A DNA stretch of 33,148 nt from JBGLNJ01 sp964353405 (GTDB lineage: Bacteria; Chloroflexota; Anaerolineae; Fen-1058). Every line of letters starts with the position of its first letter. Position 1 is the stretch's first letter. The notes beneath the pieces are model-generated. The model did not search any database. It was not told the DNA's origin and saw nothing but the letters and a program-made list of their open reading frames with translations. This document shows, one piece after another, positions 22,867 to 30,566 of this stretch. Made by a program: the position numbers and the translations under genes. The stretch lies in contig CAYGWJ010000246.1 of assembly GCA_964353405.1 (NCBI GenBank), positions 1 through 33,148 of the forward strand. The letters are read 5' to 3'.

Positions 22867-23793
22867 ATGAAGGAGTTTCGAAAGCACGTTGCCATAGCCA
22901 TTGACGGCGGCGGCATCCGTGGAGTGATGATCACCCAAGCGCTCATCGCAATGGAGCAAGAACTGGGCAAACCGGTGCACGAAATCTTTAGTCTAGCAGC
23001 AGGCACATCCACCGGCAGTATTATCTCCGCCGGACTGGGTGCCGGGCTTTCCGCCAAGCAGATGTACGACCTGTACATACAACTCGGTGCAACTATCTTT
23101 CCCTCGACATTGCGCTCCAAGCTCTGGCCGCTTTTCACCTATCGCTACTCTAGCAAACCACTCGAAGATGCGCTCAAAAAGTTCATCGGTGAGAAGAAGA
23201 TGATGGGCGACTTTTGGACTGCCAATCCGCGCAAGGACATTGTCATCGTAGTACGCGACCTAGTGGAAAATCGCTCGCGCTTCATCAAACCGTGGAAGCC
23301 GGAATACACGTGCTGGCCGGTATGGAAAGCCGTGCTCGCCAGTTGCGTCGTGCCGACGTATTTTCCCGTTGTGGATGGGCAATTTGTGGACGGCGGCGTT
23401 GGATCGTTCTCGAACCCATGCTATGTGGCCGCGTACGAGGCCGTCCATTGCCAAAAGTGGCCCCCCAAAGAAACCACGCTCATCAGCATTGGCTCAGGCC
23501 GCACGCCCGACGCGCTCAAGCGGTATCAGGCTAACAAGTTCATCTCAATCCAGTGGTTGACGCCGCTCATGGACTCGTTTCTCGCCTCCGCTAACGATCA
23601 GCAGGTACGCGTGGTCAAGGAATTCTTCCCTGATCTGGACTTTCGCCGCTTCCAGATTCCCATCGCACTCATCGAAATGGACGACGTGTCTAGGATGAAC
23701 AAACTGACCGAGTACGGCAAAGAGCTGGGTCAGAAGATTATCAACAATGAAATGGACGAGGAAATGGGTCGTGAGGTCACAATGCCGTCCTGA
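22867..23793 (+). CDS. Patatin-like phospholipase
   Basis: A complete 308-residue Ser-Asp dyad lipase. The oxyanion motif is DGGGIRG (13-19), the nucleophile elbow is G46-T-S48-T-G50, and the catalytic aspartate is D175 in FVDGGVGSFSNP. Patatins deacylate phospholipids at membranes, and bacterial relatives serve in lipid turnover or as membrane-damaging effectors (for example in CBASS). No nucleotide cyclase or other sensor is adjacent. The N-terminus lacks a signal peptide. The ribosome site AAGGGAGGA is strong. The gene lies inside the segment that splits the GH1 gene, next to a transposase fragment, so it arrived with that insertion. Confidence 0.92.
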   Translation: MKEFRKHVAIAIDGGGIRGVMITQALIAMEQELGKPVHEIFSLAAGTSTGSIISAGLGAGLSAKQMYDLYIQLGATIFPSTLRSKLWPLFTYRYSSKPLEDALKKFIGEKKMMGDFWTANPRKDIVIVVRDLVENRSRFIKPWKPEYTCWPVWKAVLASCVVPTYFPVVDGQFVDGGVGSFSNPCYVAAYEAVHCQKWPPKETTLISIGSGRTPDALKRYQANKFISIQWLTPLMDSFLASANDQQVRVVKEFFPDLDFRRFQIPIALIEMDDVSRMNKLTEYGKELGQKIINNEMDEEMGREVTMPS

Positions 23794-23849
23794 TGATGCA
23801 AGAGCCGAAGGAATGAGATGGCGGCCCAAGTACTGACCACTCAAGCGCC

Positions 23850-24201
23850 GCCGCAAGGCACGCTGGAGGAATTCGAGCGACTGCGGCACCATGGCCAGCC
23901 TGTTCCCGGACCTGCCGCTGTTGATTGTCGAAAACGGCTCGGTGGATATAGCGGACAACATTGACCTGGCGACGTACATCCGCAAACACGTCTACCAGGT
24001 TCAGCGCGCCGTGAAGGACGGCGTGAACCTCGCGGGGTACATTTGCTGGGCCATCACCTCCAATCGCGAGTGGGGCCTGCCGTTCGATCAAAGCAGTGAC
24101 TTTGGCCTGCACGACATTGACCTCGACGCCGACCCGCAGCTCAAGCGTATCCCGACATCTGCTGTAGCGGCCTATCAAGAGATCATTACCCACCGCGGGA
24201 C
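23850..24201 (+). pseudogene. GH1 beta-glycosidase, 3' part
   Basis: After the inserted segment, PQGTLEEFERLRH and then, one frame over, FPDLPLLIVENGSVDI, NLAGYICWAITSNREWGLPF and SDFGLHDIDLD complete a family 1 glycosidase; the nucleophile glutamate is in VENG. A one-base frameshift lies near 23888. The sequence stops at the left end of the ISKra4-like element (24202), just before the expected stop codon. Judging by family length, about 60-70 residues between the two GH1 pieces are missing. Confidence 0.8.
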
Positions 24202-24272
24202 GGGTACACTGCAAAACTGTCGGTGGGTTTTGCTATAATCGGCCTCTAGCATGGATTTGCAGGAGGCCCAGG

Positions 24273-24665
24273 ATGCCACAGCCTGAGTCGCGTACACAGC
24301 GAGAAGCCAAGTCCATGGAAGCGGCGCACCAAATGTACGCTGAACTAGAAGATTGGTACGTTCAGCATCCCGACGCCAGCTTTGGAGAGATTGAGGCTGA
24401 AGCGCGGCGTCGGCGTCGGGAGTTGATGGGGCACGTGCTGAGGATTCTGATCAATGAACGAGACACGGGTTATCAACTCAAGTCTCCCGCCTGTCCCTCG
24501 TGTGGACAACCGATGAAGTTTGAGCGCTACCGGCCCTGGCGGGTCTACGGACTGGAGGAAGACACAGAATTGGAGCGAGCCTACTACGTTTGTCCGAGCT
24601 GCCAGGGACAAACGCTTTTCCCCCCTGGATCAGAAACTCCAACTGCGGGGGGATCACTGGAGTGA
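24273..24665 (+). CDS. ISKra4-like transposase, first frame (zinc-ribbon N-terminus)
   Basis: Starts at ATG 24273 after AGGAGG, 47 bases inside the left end. The product is helical and Arg-rich (EIEAEARRRRRELMGH), then has a zinc ribbon: CPSCGQPM and YYVCPSCQGQTLFP. The real continuation, LDQKLQLRGDHWSDGA, is in the +1 frame after a C6 run (24620-24625). The remaining residues to 24665 are out-of-frame. Either this is a translational frameshift or the copy is defective. Confidence 0.8.
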   Translation: MPQPESRTQREAKSMEAAHQMYAELEDWYVQHPDASFGEIEAEARRRRRELMGHVLRILINERDTGYQLKSPACPSCGQPMKFERYRPWRVYGLEEDTELERAYYVCPSCQGQTLFPPGSETPTAGGSLE

Positions 24666-25683
24666 CGGGGCAGCGCGTGTTGCAGTTCGTCAAGGCCTAC
24701 AGGCCAAGTCATTCGAGTTGGCGGCGGTCGGGTACCGCGACGTGGTCGGTGGGGACATGTCCTCGGACAGCCTGCGCCGACTGACCGAGGGTTGGGGGCA
24801 ACAGGTCGAAGTCCAACGCACCGCCGAAGCGGAGCGGGCGAACGGCTTGGGCCCCTGGGGAGAGAGTCCTCGCGAGCATCGCCTGGCAGAGGTTGATCCG
24901 ATTGCGGGGTTGGCGAACGTGTCTACGGATGGAGCGATGGTGCTCCTCCGAGAGGAAGGCTGGAAAGAGGTCAAACTGACAGCCATTTCCGAGGTACAAG
25001 TGAAAGTCGCTAGAGAGCCGGCGACGCCTCAAGAACGGCCCACTCGGCGCGCTCAAGACCCTCGGGTGCACCTGGGCCAACACAGCTATCAAGCAGGTTT
25101 GTGGGAGGCCGACACCATGGCCTGGCATCAATACGCCGAAGGGTTGCGCCGTGGGCTAGACCACTGCCAACGCTTGAGTTCCACCAATGACGGTGCCCGC
25201 TGGATTGAGCGGATTACCGCCACCAATTTCCCTCAAGCCCAGCAGATTATTGACTGGTCACATGCGGGCGAACACCTGTGGACCGTGGCGAATGAAGTGT
25301 GGGGAGAACAAACCTCTCAGACCCAACAGTGGGTCGAACGGCAACTCGACCAATTATGGAGTGGACGAGTCGTTGAGGTCGTGGCGACCTTGGATAGCCT
25401 GAACCTGGATCAAGACCGCTGGTCACCGTTAGTGCGCCAAGCCCCAGACTATTTCCGCTCTCGTCAAAAGCAAATGCAGTATGACCGTTTCCGCGCAGAA
25501 GGCTATCCCATCGGCAGAGGTACCGTCGAGAGCGCGGCCAACACCGTGATCCATCACCGGCTGAAACGCCCAGGCCGAGGGTGGAAGCGCGACAACGCTC
25601 AAGCCATGTTGGCAGGCCTGAGCGAATTACACAGCGGTCGTTTCGGCAGGGCTTGGCAAGCTACTCTGCCGACGGCAAACTGA
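24619..25683 (+). CDS. ISKra4-like transposase, catalytic frame
   Basis: The second frame carries the DDE catalytic domain: the first Asp in VSTDGAMV, the second in IIDWSHAGEHLW, and the Glu in GRGTVESAANTVIHHRLKRPG, the arrangement of ISKra4-family (UPF0236-related) transposases. It has no ribosome site of its own and needs a +1 (or -2) shift at the C6 run to join the zinc-ribbon frame. The stop lies two bases before the right inverted repeat. Confidence 0.85.
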   Translation, partial: SPLDQKLQLRGDHWSDGAARVAVRQGLQAKSFELAAVGYRDVVGGDMSSDSLRRLTEGWGQQVEVQRTAEAERANGLGPWGESPREHRLAEVDPIAGLANVSTDGAMVLLREEGWKEVKLTAISEVQVKVAREPATPQERPTRRAQDPRVHLGQHSYQAGLWEADTMAWHQYAEGLRRGLDHCQRLSSTNDGARWIERITATNFPQAQQIIDWSHAGEHLWTVANEVWGEQTSQTQQWVERQLDQLWSGRVVEVVATLDSLNLDQDRWSPLVRQAPDYFRSRQKQMQYDRFRAEGYPIGRGTVESAANTVIHHRLKRPGRGWKRDNAQAMLAGLSELHSGRFGRAWQATLPTAN

Positions 25684-25734
25684 AGCCACCGACACTTTTG
25701 CGCTATACCCGCCTTCGGTCTCTGAGGTGACTGA

Positions 25735-25762
25735 TTGACTGCATACCAATTCCGGGTATAAT
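25735..25762 (+). promoter_or_regulatory. Strong promoter of the EAD/CHAT cassette
   Basis: TTGACT (25735-25740), a 16-base spacer and TATAAT (25757-25762), 31 bases before the start codon. It lies just outside the right end of the insertion sequence. Confidence 0.75.
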
Positions 25763-25793
25763 CGTATCATCCTTCATCTTGGAGAGCAATCGG

Positions 25794-26671
25794 ATGGGGA
25801 CAGGAGAATCGTCACTCATGAAGAACGATGTTGCTCCACGATGGTTCTCAGGCTTGCGACGCGAGATCGCGACGAGTTTCAACATCAGTGAGTTGAAGAT
25901 CCTCTGTGCTGATCGGGGCGTGGACTTTGAAGACGTCGGCGGCGAGGGGCTGGAATTCAAAGCCCGGGAAATGATCTCGTACTTCAGCCGCCGCGGACGG
26001 ATCTCGGAACTGGCTGCTTATTGCGCCTCGGCCCGTCCCAATGACTCCTGGCCGCCCGTGGACAACGCAGGACCTCCACCCGCTCCTGCCCCGTCGAAGC
26101 CCTCACAAAACGGCAAAATCACCATCCTCTTCCTGGCTGCGGATCCTACCGATTTGTCGAGGCTGCGGCTCGGCGAGGGGCTACGTGAAATCCAGGAGAA
26201 GCTCCAACTCGCCAGGCTACGCGATCGCTTCGATTTGCAGCAACGTTTGGCTGTGCGGCCCATGGACATCAGCCAGGCGCTGCTTGACATACAGCCACAG
26301 ATCGTGCACTTCTCGGGCCACGGCAGCTCCCACGGCGCGTTGTGTCTTGAGAGCCTGACCGGCGAGGCGCAGCCTGTGGAGCCTGCTGCTCTGGCGGCTT
26401 TATTCGAGCAGTTTGCCGATAAGTTACTTGCGCGGTGTTGAACGCCGGCTTCTCGTAAATCCAGGCAGATGCGATTGCCCAACACATCGGTTCCGTCATC
26501 GGCTTGAATCAGGAGATCGGCGACAGGGTGGCGATTGTGTTCGCCATCGGGTTCTATCAGGCGTTGGGAGCAGGACGCGCCATCGAAGACGCGCACAAAC
26601 TGGGGTGTGCACAGATCCGACTCCAGGGAACTCCCGAACACCTGACGCCTGTTCTCGTGAAACGGAGCTGA
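25794..26671 (+). pseudogene. EAD-CHAT (caspase-like) effector, inactivated
   Basis: ATG 25794 follows GGAGAG. Residues about 18-78 form an effector-associated domain (FNISELKILCADRGVDFEDV... ISYFSRRGRISEL), the adaptor-like domain of bacterial NLR-type conflict systems; I think EAD7, number from memory. A Pro-rich linker follows, then a CHAT protease domain (about 108 onward: ITILFLAADPTDLSRLRLGEG) with H176 in VHFSGHG. The frame ends at 26441. The rest of CHAT continues one frame over: TCAVLNAGFS, an in-frame TAA, then IQADAIAQHIGSVIG to the TGA at 26669-26671. Where the family has NAC with the catalytic Cys, there is NAG. Frameshift, nonsense codon and lost Cys all agree on inactivity. Confidence 0.8.
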
Positions 26672-26678
26672 GATTGCC

Positions 26679-28034
26679 ATGACCGCACAACAAGTCCGAG
26701 ACTGCTTTGCACCGAACTGGGTGTTTGGCCTCTATCGCCGGGCGCATCCCCTCCTGATCGTGGTCGGCATTCCCGTGGCCGTCTTCCTGGTTGGCTGCGC
26801 GGTCGCCCTGCCGCTGGGCGTCTTCGACCTGTTTGCGCGCAGTCTGCTGGCCTATCCGTTCGGCATCGGGTTCGGACTGGCCGCGTACATTTGGTTTGCC
26901 GAGAACTTCCCGCGCATGATAGAGAGCGTCTCGACAGCCTTCGAGTGCGCGCAGGGCGAGCAGGAGCAGATTATCCGCAAGTGGGCGCAACGACTGGGCA
27001 ACCGCAACTGGTTGATGGTAGTCGTCGGCGCAGCCATCGGCGCTTCGATGCTGCCCAACTTGCTAAACCTGTGGTCTTCGCCCAACACGGCTTGGATGGG
27101 ACAAGCCTGGGCGCAGAGCGATCTCCAGCGCGGGTTCCCCTTCTTTGCTCTCTACTACGGGTTCAACGACGTCATAGCCGGAGGCTTCTTGTTCGGGAGT
27201 GGCGCGGTCGGGTTGCTGACGACTGTTTTGCTTGTTTACGAGCTACTCAACCTCCCCCTCAAACTCGCGCACTCCCGAAAGCTGATGGCAATCTGCAACC
27301 TGGGTCTGTGGCTGGCGATCTGGACGCTGGTGGGGTTTGCGTTCATCCTGCCTATCAAAGTGCTCTCGACGAACCAACTGGCGCGAACGGGGGACATTCG
27401 TTCGGTGGCGCTCACGACGCTCGTGCTATCGATCATTGACTTCGGCGCTCTCGCGCTGGCTTTCGGCGTCCCAATCATCGCGGTGCGCCAGGCGATCATT
27501 CGAGCAAAATCGAGGCAAATGGAGAGCCTGCTGAACATGCAGGACAGCATCTTCCAGACGATCGAGCGCCTGCAACGGGGGGAGGCCGCCACAGCCGGCC
27601 CCAAAGATGCCTACGCCATGCGGACCCAACTGAAGGCGGCGCTCACGGAGCATTACGACATGGAAGAGTTGCGCACGCTCTGTTTCGATCTGCACGTCAA
27701 CTACGAAAACATCCAAAGGGAAACCAAAGATGCTACTGTCCGTGAGCTGATCCTCTACTTCGAGCGACACGGCGGGGCCGACCAATTGCGCGAGGCAATC
27801 TCGAGGGAACGACAGATTGACTGGACGCAGTTGCCGCAGCCTGACGTTCATGCCCAACTGGAGACCGCCAATCAGGAATACGAACTGACGCAAAAGATGA
27901 TCGCTGAGATCGAGGCCATCCCCACTTGGCCGGTGACTGTCAGACGGATTGTGGAAGCGACGGTGTTCTGCGGTCTTTCGGTTGGCAGCGGGGTAGGCTG
28001 GACGTATCTTTCCGACAATTTCGTCAAGAAGTGA
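26679..28034 (+). CDS. Polytopic membrane protein with a C-terminal effector-associated domain
   Basis: A 451-residue protein beginning 7 bases after the CHAT pseudogene. About six membrane helices are visible (24-46, 53-73, 111-131, 155-188, 203-226, 243-268), then a coiled segment (270-300), then a soluble domain at 313-375 (LKAALTEHYDMEELRTLCFDLHVNYENI, ELILYFERHGGADQLREAI). This repeats the pattern of the EAD in the upstream gene. A last helix lies at about 425-445. EADs are known for homotypic contacts between sensor and effector proteins, so this could be a membrane-acting effector or anchor recruited by EAD pairing. I know no characterised homologue of the membrane part. Confidence 0.8.
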   Translation: MTAQQVRDCFAPNWVFGLYRRAHPLLIVVGIPVAVFLVGCAVALPLGVFDLFARSLLAYPFGIGFGLAAYIWFAENFPRMIESVSTAFECAQGEQEQIIRKWAQRLGNRNWLMVVVGAAIGASMLPNLLNLWSSPNTAWMGQAWAQSDLQRGFPFFALYYGFNDVIAGGFLFGSGAVGLLTTVLLVYELLNLPLKLAHSRKLMAICNLGLWLAIWTLVGFAFILPIKVLSTNQLARTGDIRSVALTTLVLSIIDFGALALAFGVPIIAVRQAIIRAKSRQMESLLNMQDSIFQTIERLQRGEAATAGPKDAYAMRTQLKAALTEHYDMEELRTLCFDLHVNYENIQRETKDATVRELILYFERHGGADQLREAISRERQIDWTQLPQPDVHAQLETANQEYELTQKMIAEIEAIPTWPVTVRRIVEATVFCGLSVGSGVGWTYLSDNFVKK

Positions 28035-28071
28035 CCCAAGACCCCTACATCCAGGCACGGGCTGCACCTCC

Positions 28072-29118
28072 ATGAGACTCCGCAACACGCTGTCGGCGGC
28101 ATTGCATCGCTGGCTGGGCAACTGGCCCCATCGTTCTCCTGTCGACGGGCTTGGCGAGATGCGTCTTTTCTCGCTGGCCGACCTCCCGTTGATGCTTGCC
28201 CTCTCCCCACGCATCTACACTGAGACCGCTCGTACGCTGGCCGCGTTCCGACGCAACCTGACCGACCGGCGCTGGGCCGGTCTGCAAGGCGTATACTCGC
28301 GCGACTATATGTGGGGATACGCCTATCTGCTTTTCTTTTGGGCCAGGTACTGCGGCGCGCTGCCACAGGTGATCGAGTACCCCGATCGGATTCTGCCTGC
28401 CGAGATGTTCCTGCGCTATGTCTGTGAGATAGACAATTTCATTGACGATGCTGATACACGCGCCTTCTGGCATGGTTCGCCGGAGCGACTGAAGCTGGTG
28501 CCCCGGGCTAAGGTGGTGTTGGACGAGCTATTGCAGCGACTTATCCGATCCTCCGCCACACTGCAAAGCTGTCGCGCTGTCGCAGCGCTGATTGCGGACT
28601 TCCGACAGCGGTCATTCTCCGTCATCGTCCATCCAGATGCGGCGCACGATGGCCCACAGCCGGCCATCATCCGCCATAAGGAGGCGACCGTCGGCAGACT
28701 GATGCGCACATGGAGCCTGATCCTGGCGCGCTCATATCAGGTGGAAGAAGGCCTGGCGCAACGGGCAAGCGACGTGATTTTCGACGCGGGCATGGCCCTG
28801 CAAGTCATCGATGATCTGAGCGATGCCGTCGTAGATTACCGCGAAGGCGTCGCCAATCTGTTCCTCGGCGTCGTCCGAGAACGACCGGACGACTGGCGGC
28901 TCTTGTGTGCGCAACTGGGACAAAGCGACGACGCTTACTTGAGCTGGTTGTGGGTGCGCCAGAACATTCCCCGCTCCTATGCCGCCGCGATTGCACTGCG
29001 CGAGAGCTACCTCGATCGCCTATTGGGACAAGGACAAGCTCCTGGCTCGTCTCGCACGGCTGAGTTGCTTGACGAGATCATTCACGTTATTCGACGCCTG
29101 GGTTACGTGAATAGCTGA
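28072..29118 (+). CDS. Class I isoprenoid-synthase-like protein
   Basis: A 348-residue helical protein with two Asp-rich motifs placed as in trans-prenyltransferases and terpene synthases: EIDNFIDDADT (D121, D125, D126, D128) and VIDDLSDAVVDY (D247, D248, D251). These bind the Mg-diphosphate. The region around 195-225 (IIRHKEATVGRLMRTWSLI) also fits. The usual FARM/CLD context of housekeeping polyprenyl synthases is not obvious, so it may be a divergent class I enzyme of unknown product. It starts 37 bases after the EAD membrane gene on the same strand, suggesting cotranscription. Whether it works with that gene is untested. Confidence 0.75.
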   Translation: MRLRNTLSAALHRWLGNWPHRSPVDGLGEMRLFSLADLPLMLALSPRIYTETARTLAAFRRNLTDRRWAGLQGVYSRDYMWGYAYLLFFWARYCGALPQVIEYPDRILPAEMFLRYVCEIDNFIDDADTRAFWHGSPERLKLVPRAKVVLDELLQRLIRSSATLQSCRAVAALIADFRQRSFSVIVHPDAAHDGPQPAIIRHKEATVGRLMRTWSLILARSYQVEEGLAQRASDVIFDAGMALQVIDDLSDAVVDYREGVANLFLGVVRERPDDWRLLCAQLGQSDDAYLSWLWVRQNIPRSYAAAIALRESYLDRLLGQGQAPGSSRTAELLDEIIHVIRRLGYVNS

Positions 29119-29128
29119 CGGAGAAAGG

Positions 29129-29281
29129 CTAACCTCGTCTGATCCCTTTTTTGACCGTCAGAGCCGTCGTCGCAAAGGTCGCGCCGGCCTTGAACTCCAC
29201 GGCCTCAGGATCTAAAGGCTGAGCCAGCTCCGCCAGCACGGCGTCGAAGGTTTTGCCTGCCCCGGTTGTGCCGCCTTCGGC
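29129..29281 (-). pseudogene. Fragment resembling the N-terminus of a Rad52-like annealing protein
   Basis: On the minus strand, 29281 down to the TAG at 29129-29131 reads AGKTFDAVLAELAQPLDPEA and VEFKAGAT without a start codon. It resembles the first residues of phage-type single-strand-annealing (Rad52-like) proteins, from memory. It abuts the 105-bp IS relative at 29282. About 50 codons remain. Family assignment is weak. Confidence 0.3.
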
Positions 29282-29386
29282 GGGTATACCGCAAAAGTGT
29301 CGGGCGGCATAAGCTGCTGGTTGCGCGTTTCACGTGCTGGTCCGAACGTGCCTTGGAAAAGTCACCGACAGTTTTGCGGTATACCC
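29282..29386 (-). mobile_element. 105-bp non-autonomous relative of the ISKra4-like element (MITE-like)
   Basis: The left end GGGTATACCGCAAAAGTGTC matches the right end of the 24202-25710 element (reverse complement). The right end (CCGACAGTTTTGCGGTATACCC region, 29365-29386) matches its left end. So it is an internally deleted relative in the opposite orientation, with no coding capacity. Confidence 0.75.
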
Positions 29387-29553
29387 TCGCGGGACGTGAC
29401 CGTTGCGCATTCACGTCTGATGTGGTAGACTGACCTGGCAGCCAATCCCAGACGAACTTCCCGTTGAATCAATCGCACAGCCTGACCTGTCCTGCGCTAT
29501 GGCCGGGTCAGTCTCGTTTTGTTTTAACGTATCATCTCAATAATCCGGGGAAA

Positions 29554-29614
29554 GAACCTTGCGAAGGTTTAGTCCGAGTTCGCTGCGTAATGAGCGGAAA
29601 CCTTCGCAAGGTTC
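29554..29614. repeat. Inverted pair of palindromic 17-mers
   Basis: GAACCTTGCGAAGGTTT (29554-29570) and its exact reverse complement AAACCTTCGCAAGGTTC (29598-29614) are 27 bases apart. Each unit is itself a dyad (AACCTT-GCG-AAGGTT), so the region can fold as two small hairpins or one long stem. It lies in the leader of the amylase remnant. Confidence 0.8.
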
Positions 29615-29667
29615 ATGTCCCCCCACTTTTTGAGAGGATATGTTTTAACCGTATGCAGGAGTTGATC

Positions 29668-30405
29668 ATGTCATTTGCGAGCAATACCTTACAGCGCGCA
29701 AGACCTGACAGCATTCGTGGAGACGTCTCGCTGCCCAGGCGTCAGCAGTACTATGCTTCCCCGGTGGACTGGCGAGATGAGATACTCTACTTTCTTCTGG
29801 TGGACCGCTTCAGCGACGGCCAGGAACAGACTCGCCCGCTGCTGGACCGGCAGAACCTGGGCAGTGCGCGGAGCCCGTCGTGGCGTTGGGATCAATGGGC
29901 CGACTCGGGAGCCAATCGCTGGCAAGGCGGGACGCTCCAGGGCGTGAAATCCAAGCTTGACTATCTCAAACGGCTCGGAGTCACCACCCTCTGGCTGAGT
30001 CCAGTGTTTAAACAGCGCGGGCATCTCGATACTTTTCATGGTTACGGTGTTCAGGACTTGGTCGATGTTGATCCCCACTTTGGCGCCCGCCGTGATCTGG
30101 TAGACCTGGTGAATGCAGCCCATCGCCAGGGGATGCGCATCATCCTCGACATCATCTTTAACCACTCGGGGCCAAATTGGATTTACCCGCCCGGCACGCC
30201 CGGGGGACCGGAAACGCCTGCCTACACAACAGGCCAATACCCCTTCGGCTCCTGGCTGGGTGACCAGGGACAATCCATCAACGCCATCCAGGGAAGCGAA
30301 GAGGGCGCCTGGCCGGTCGAGCTTCAGAGCGCCGATCGCTACACTCGCGCGGGATCGAGCGACCTGGGTGCAGGCGACATTAACGATCCGAACGGTGTTG
30401 CCTGA
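29668..30405 (+). pseudogene. GH13 alpha-amylase-like protein, truncated
   Basis: ATG 29668 (AGGAG seven bases upstream) starts a family 13 glycoside hydrolase: ILYFLLVDRFSDG, LDYLKRLGVTTLWLSPVF, GYGVQDLVDVDPHFG and conserved region I DIIFNH (161-166). After 245 residues, following GDINDPN, it ends GVA-stop. The regions with the catalytic Asp, Glu and second Asp are absent, as is more than half of the usual length (about 550-650). No signal peptide is seen. The break is near 30395. A longer upstream frame (from 29464) would translate the inverted repeats and is not supported. Confidence 0.8.
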
Positions 30406-30450
30406 ATCTTATCCGACCTGATACATAGAGAAAAAAGGTACAAGGTCAAC

Positions 30451-30486
30451 CTCCCAAGTGGTCACTCCACTTGCGGGAGTCTTTTG
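30451..30486 (+). terminator. Intrinsic terminator
   Basis: CTCCCAAGTGG (30451-30461) pairs with CCACTTGCGGGAG (30467-30479) with a small bulge, followed by TCTTTT. It separates the amylase remnant from livG. Confidence 0.8.
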
Positions 30487-30527
30487 TTAACGCTCCTTGT
30501 GCTACACTGGCCTCGTAATGCAACCTC

Positions 30528-30549
30528 GCCCCTGGGAAATCCCAGGGAC
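30528..30549. repeat. Dispersed palindromic repeat, family A (copy 3)
   Basis: CCCCTGGGAAATCCCAGGG is a diverged copy with perfect CCCTGGG/CCCAGGG arms, eight bases before the livG ribosome site. Confidence 0.6.
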
Positions 30550-30566
30550 TCGCAGCCGGAGGTCAT

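Larger units (their letters stand above)
24202..25710 (+). mobile_element. ISKra4-like insertion sequence, 1509 bp
   Basis: Left end GGGTACACTGCAAAACTGTC... (24202-24226) and right end (25686-25710) are 25-bp imperfect inverted repeats with 21 matching positions. Between them are two overlapping transposase frames. It sits at the extreme 3' end of the broken GH1 gene. No clear target-site duplication is visible. A 105-bp relative with the same ends lies at 29282-29386. Confidence 0.85.

Noticed and set aside
22867..23793. CBASS (CapV-type) system
   Set aside because: The patatin is of a suitable type, but no CD-NTase or ancillary Cap gene is adjacent.
29464..29667. N-terminal extension of the amylase-like protein
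   Set aside because: It would translate the inverted repeat pair. A good ribosome site supports ATG 29668 instead.
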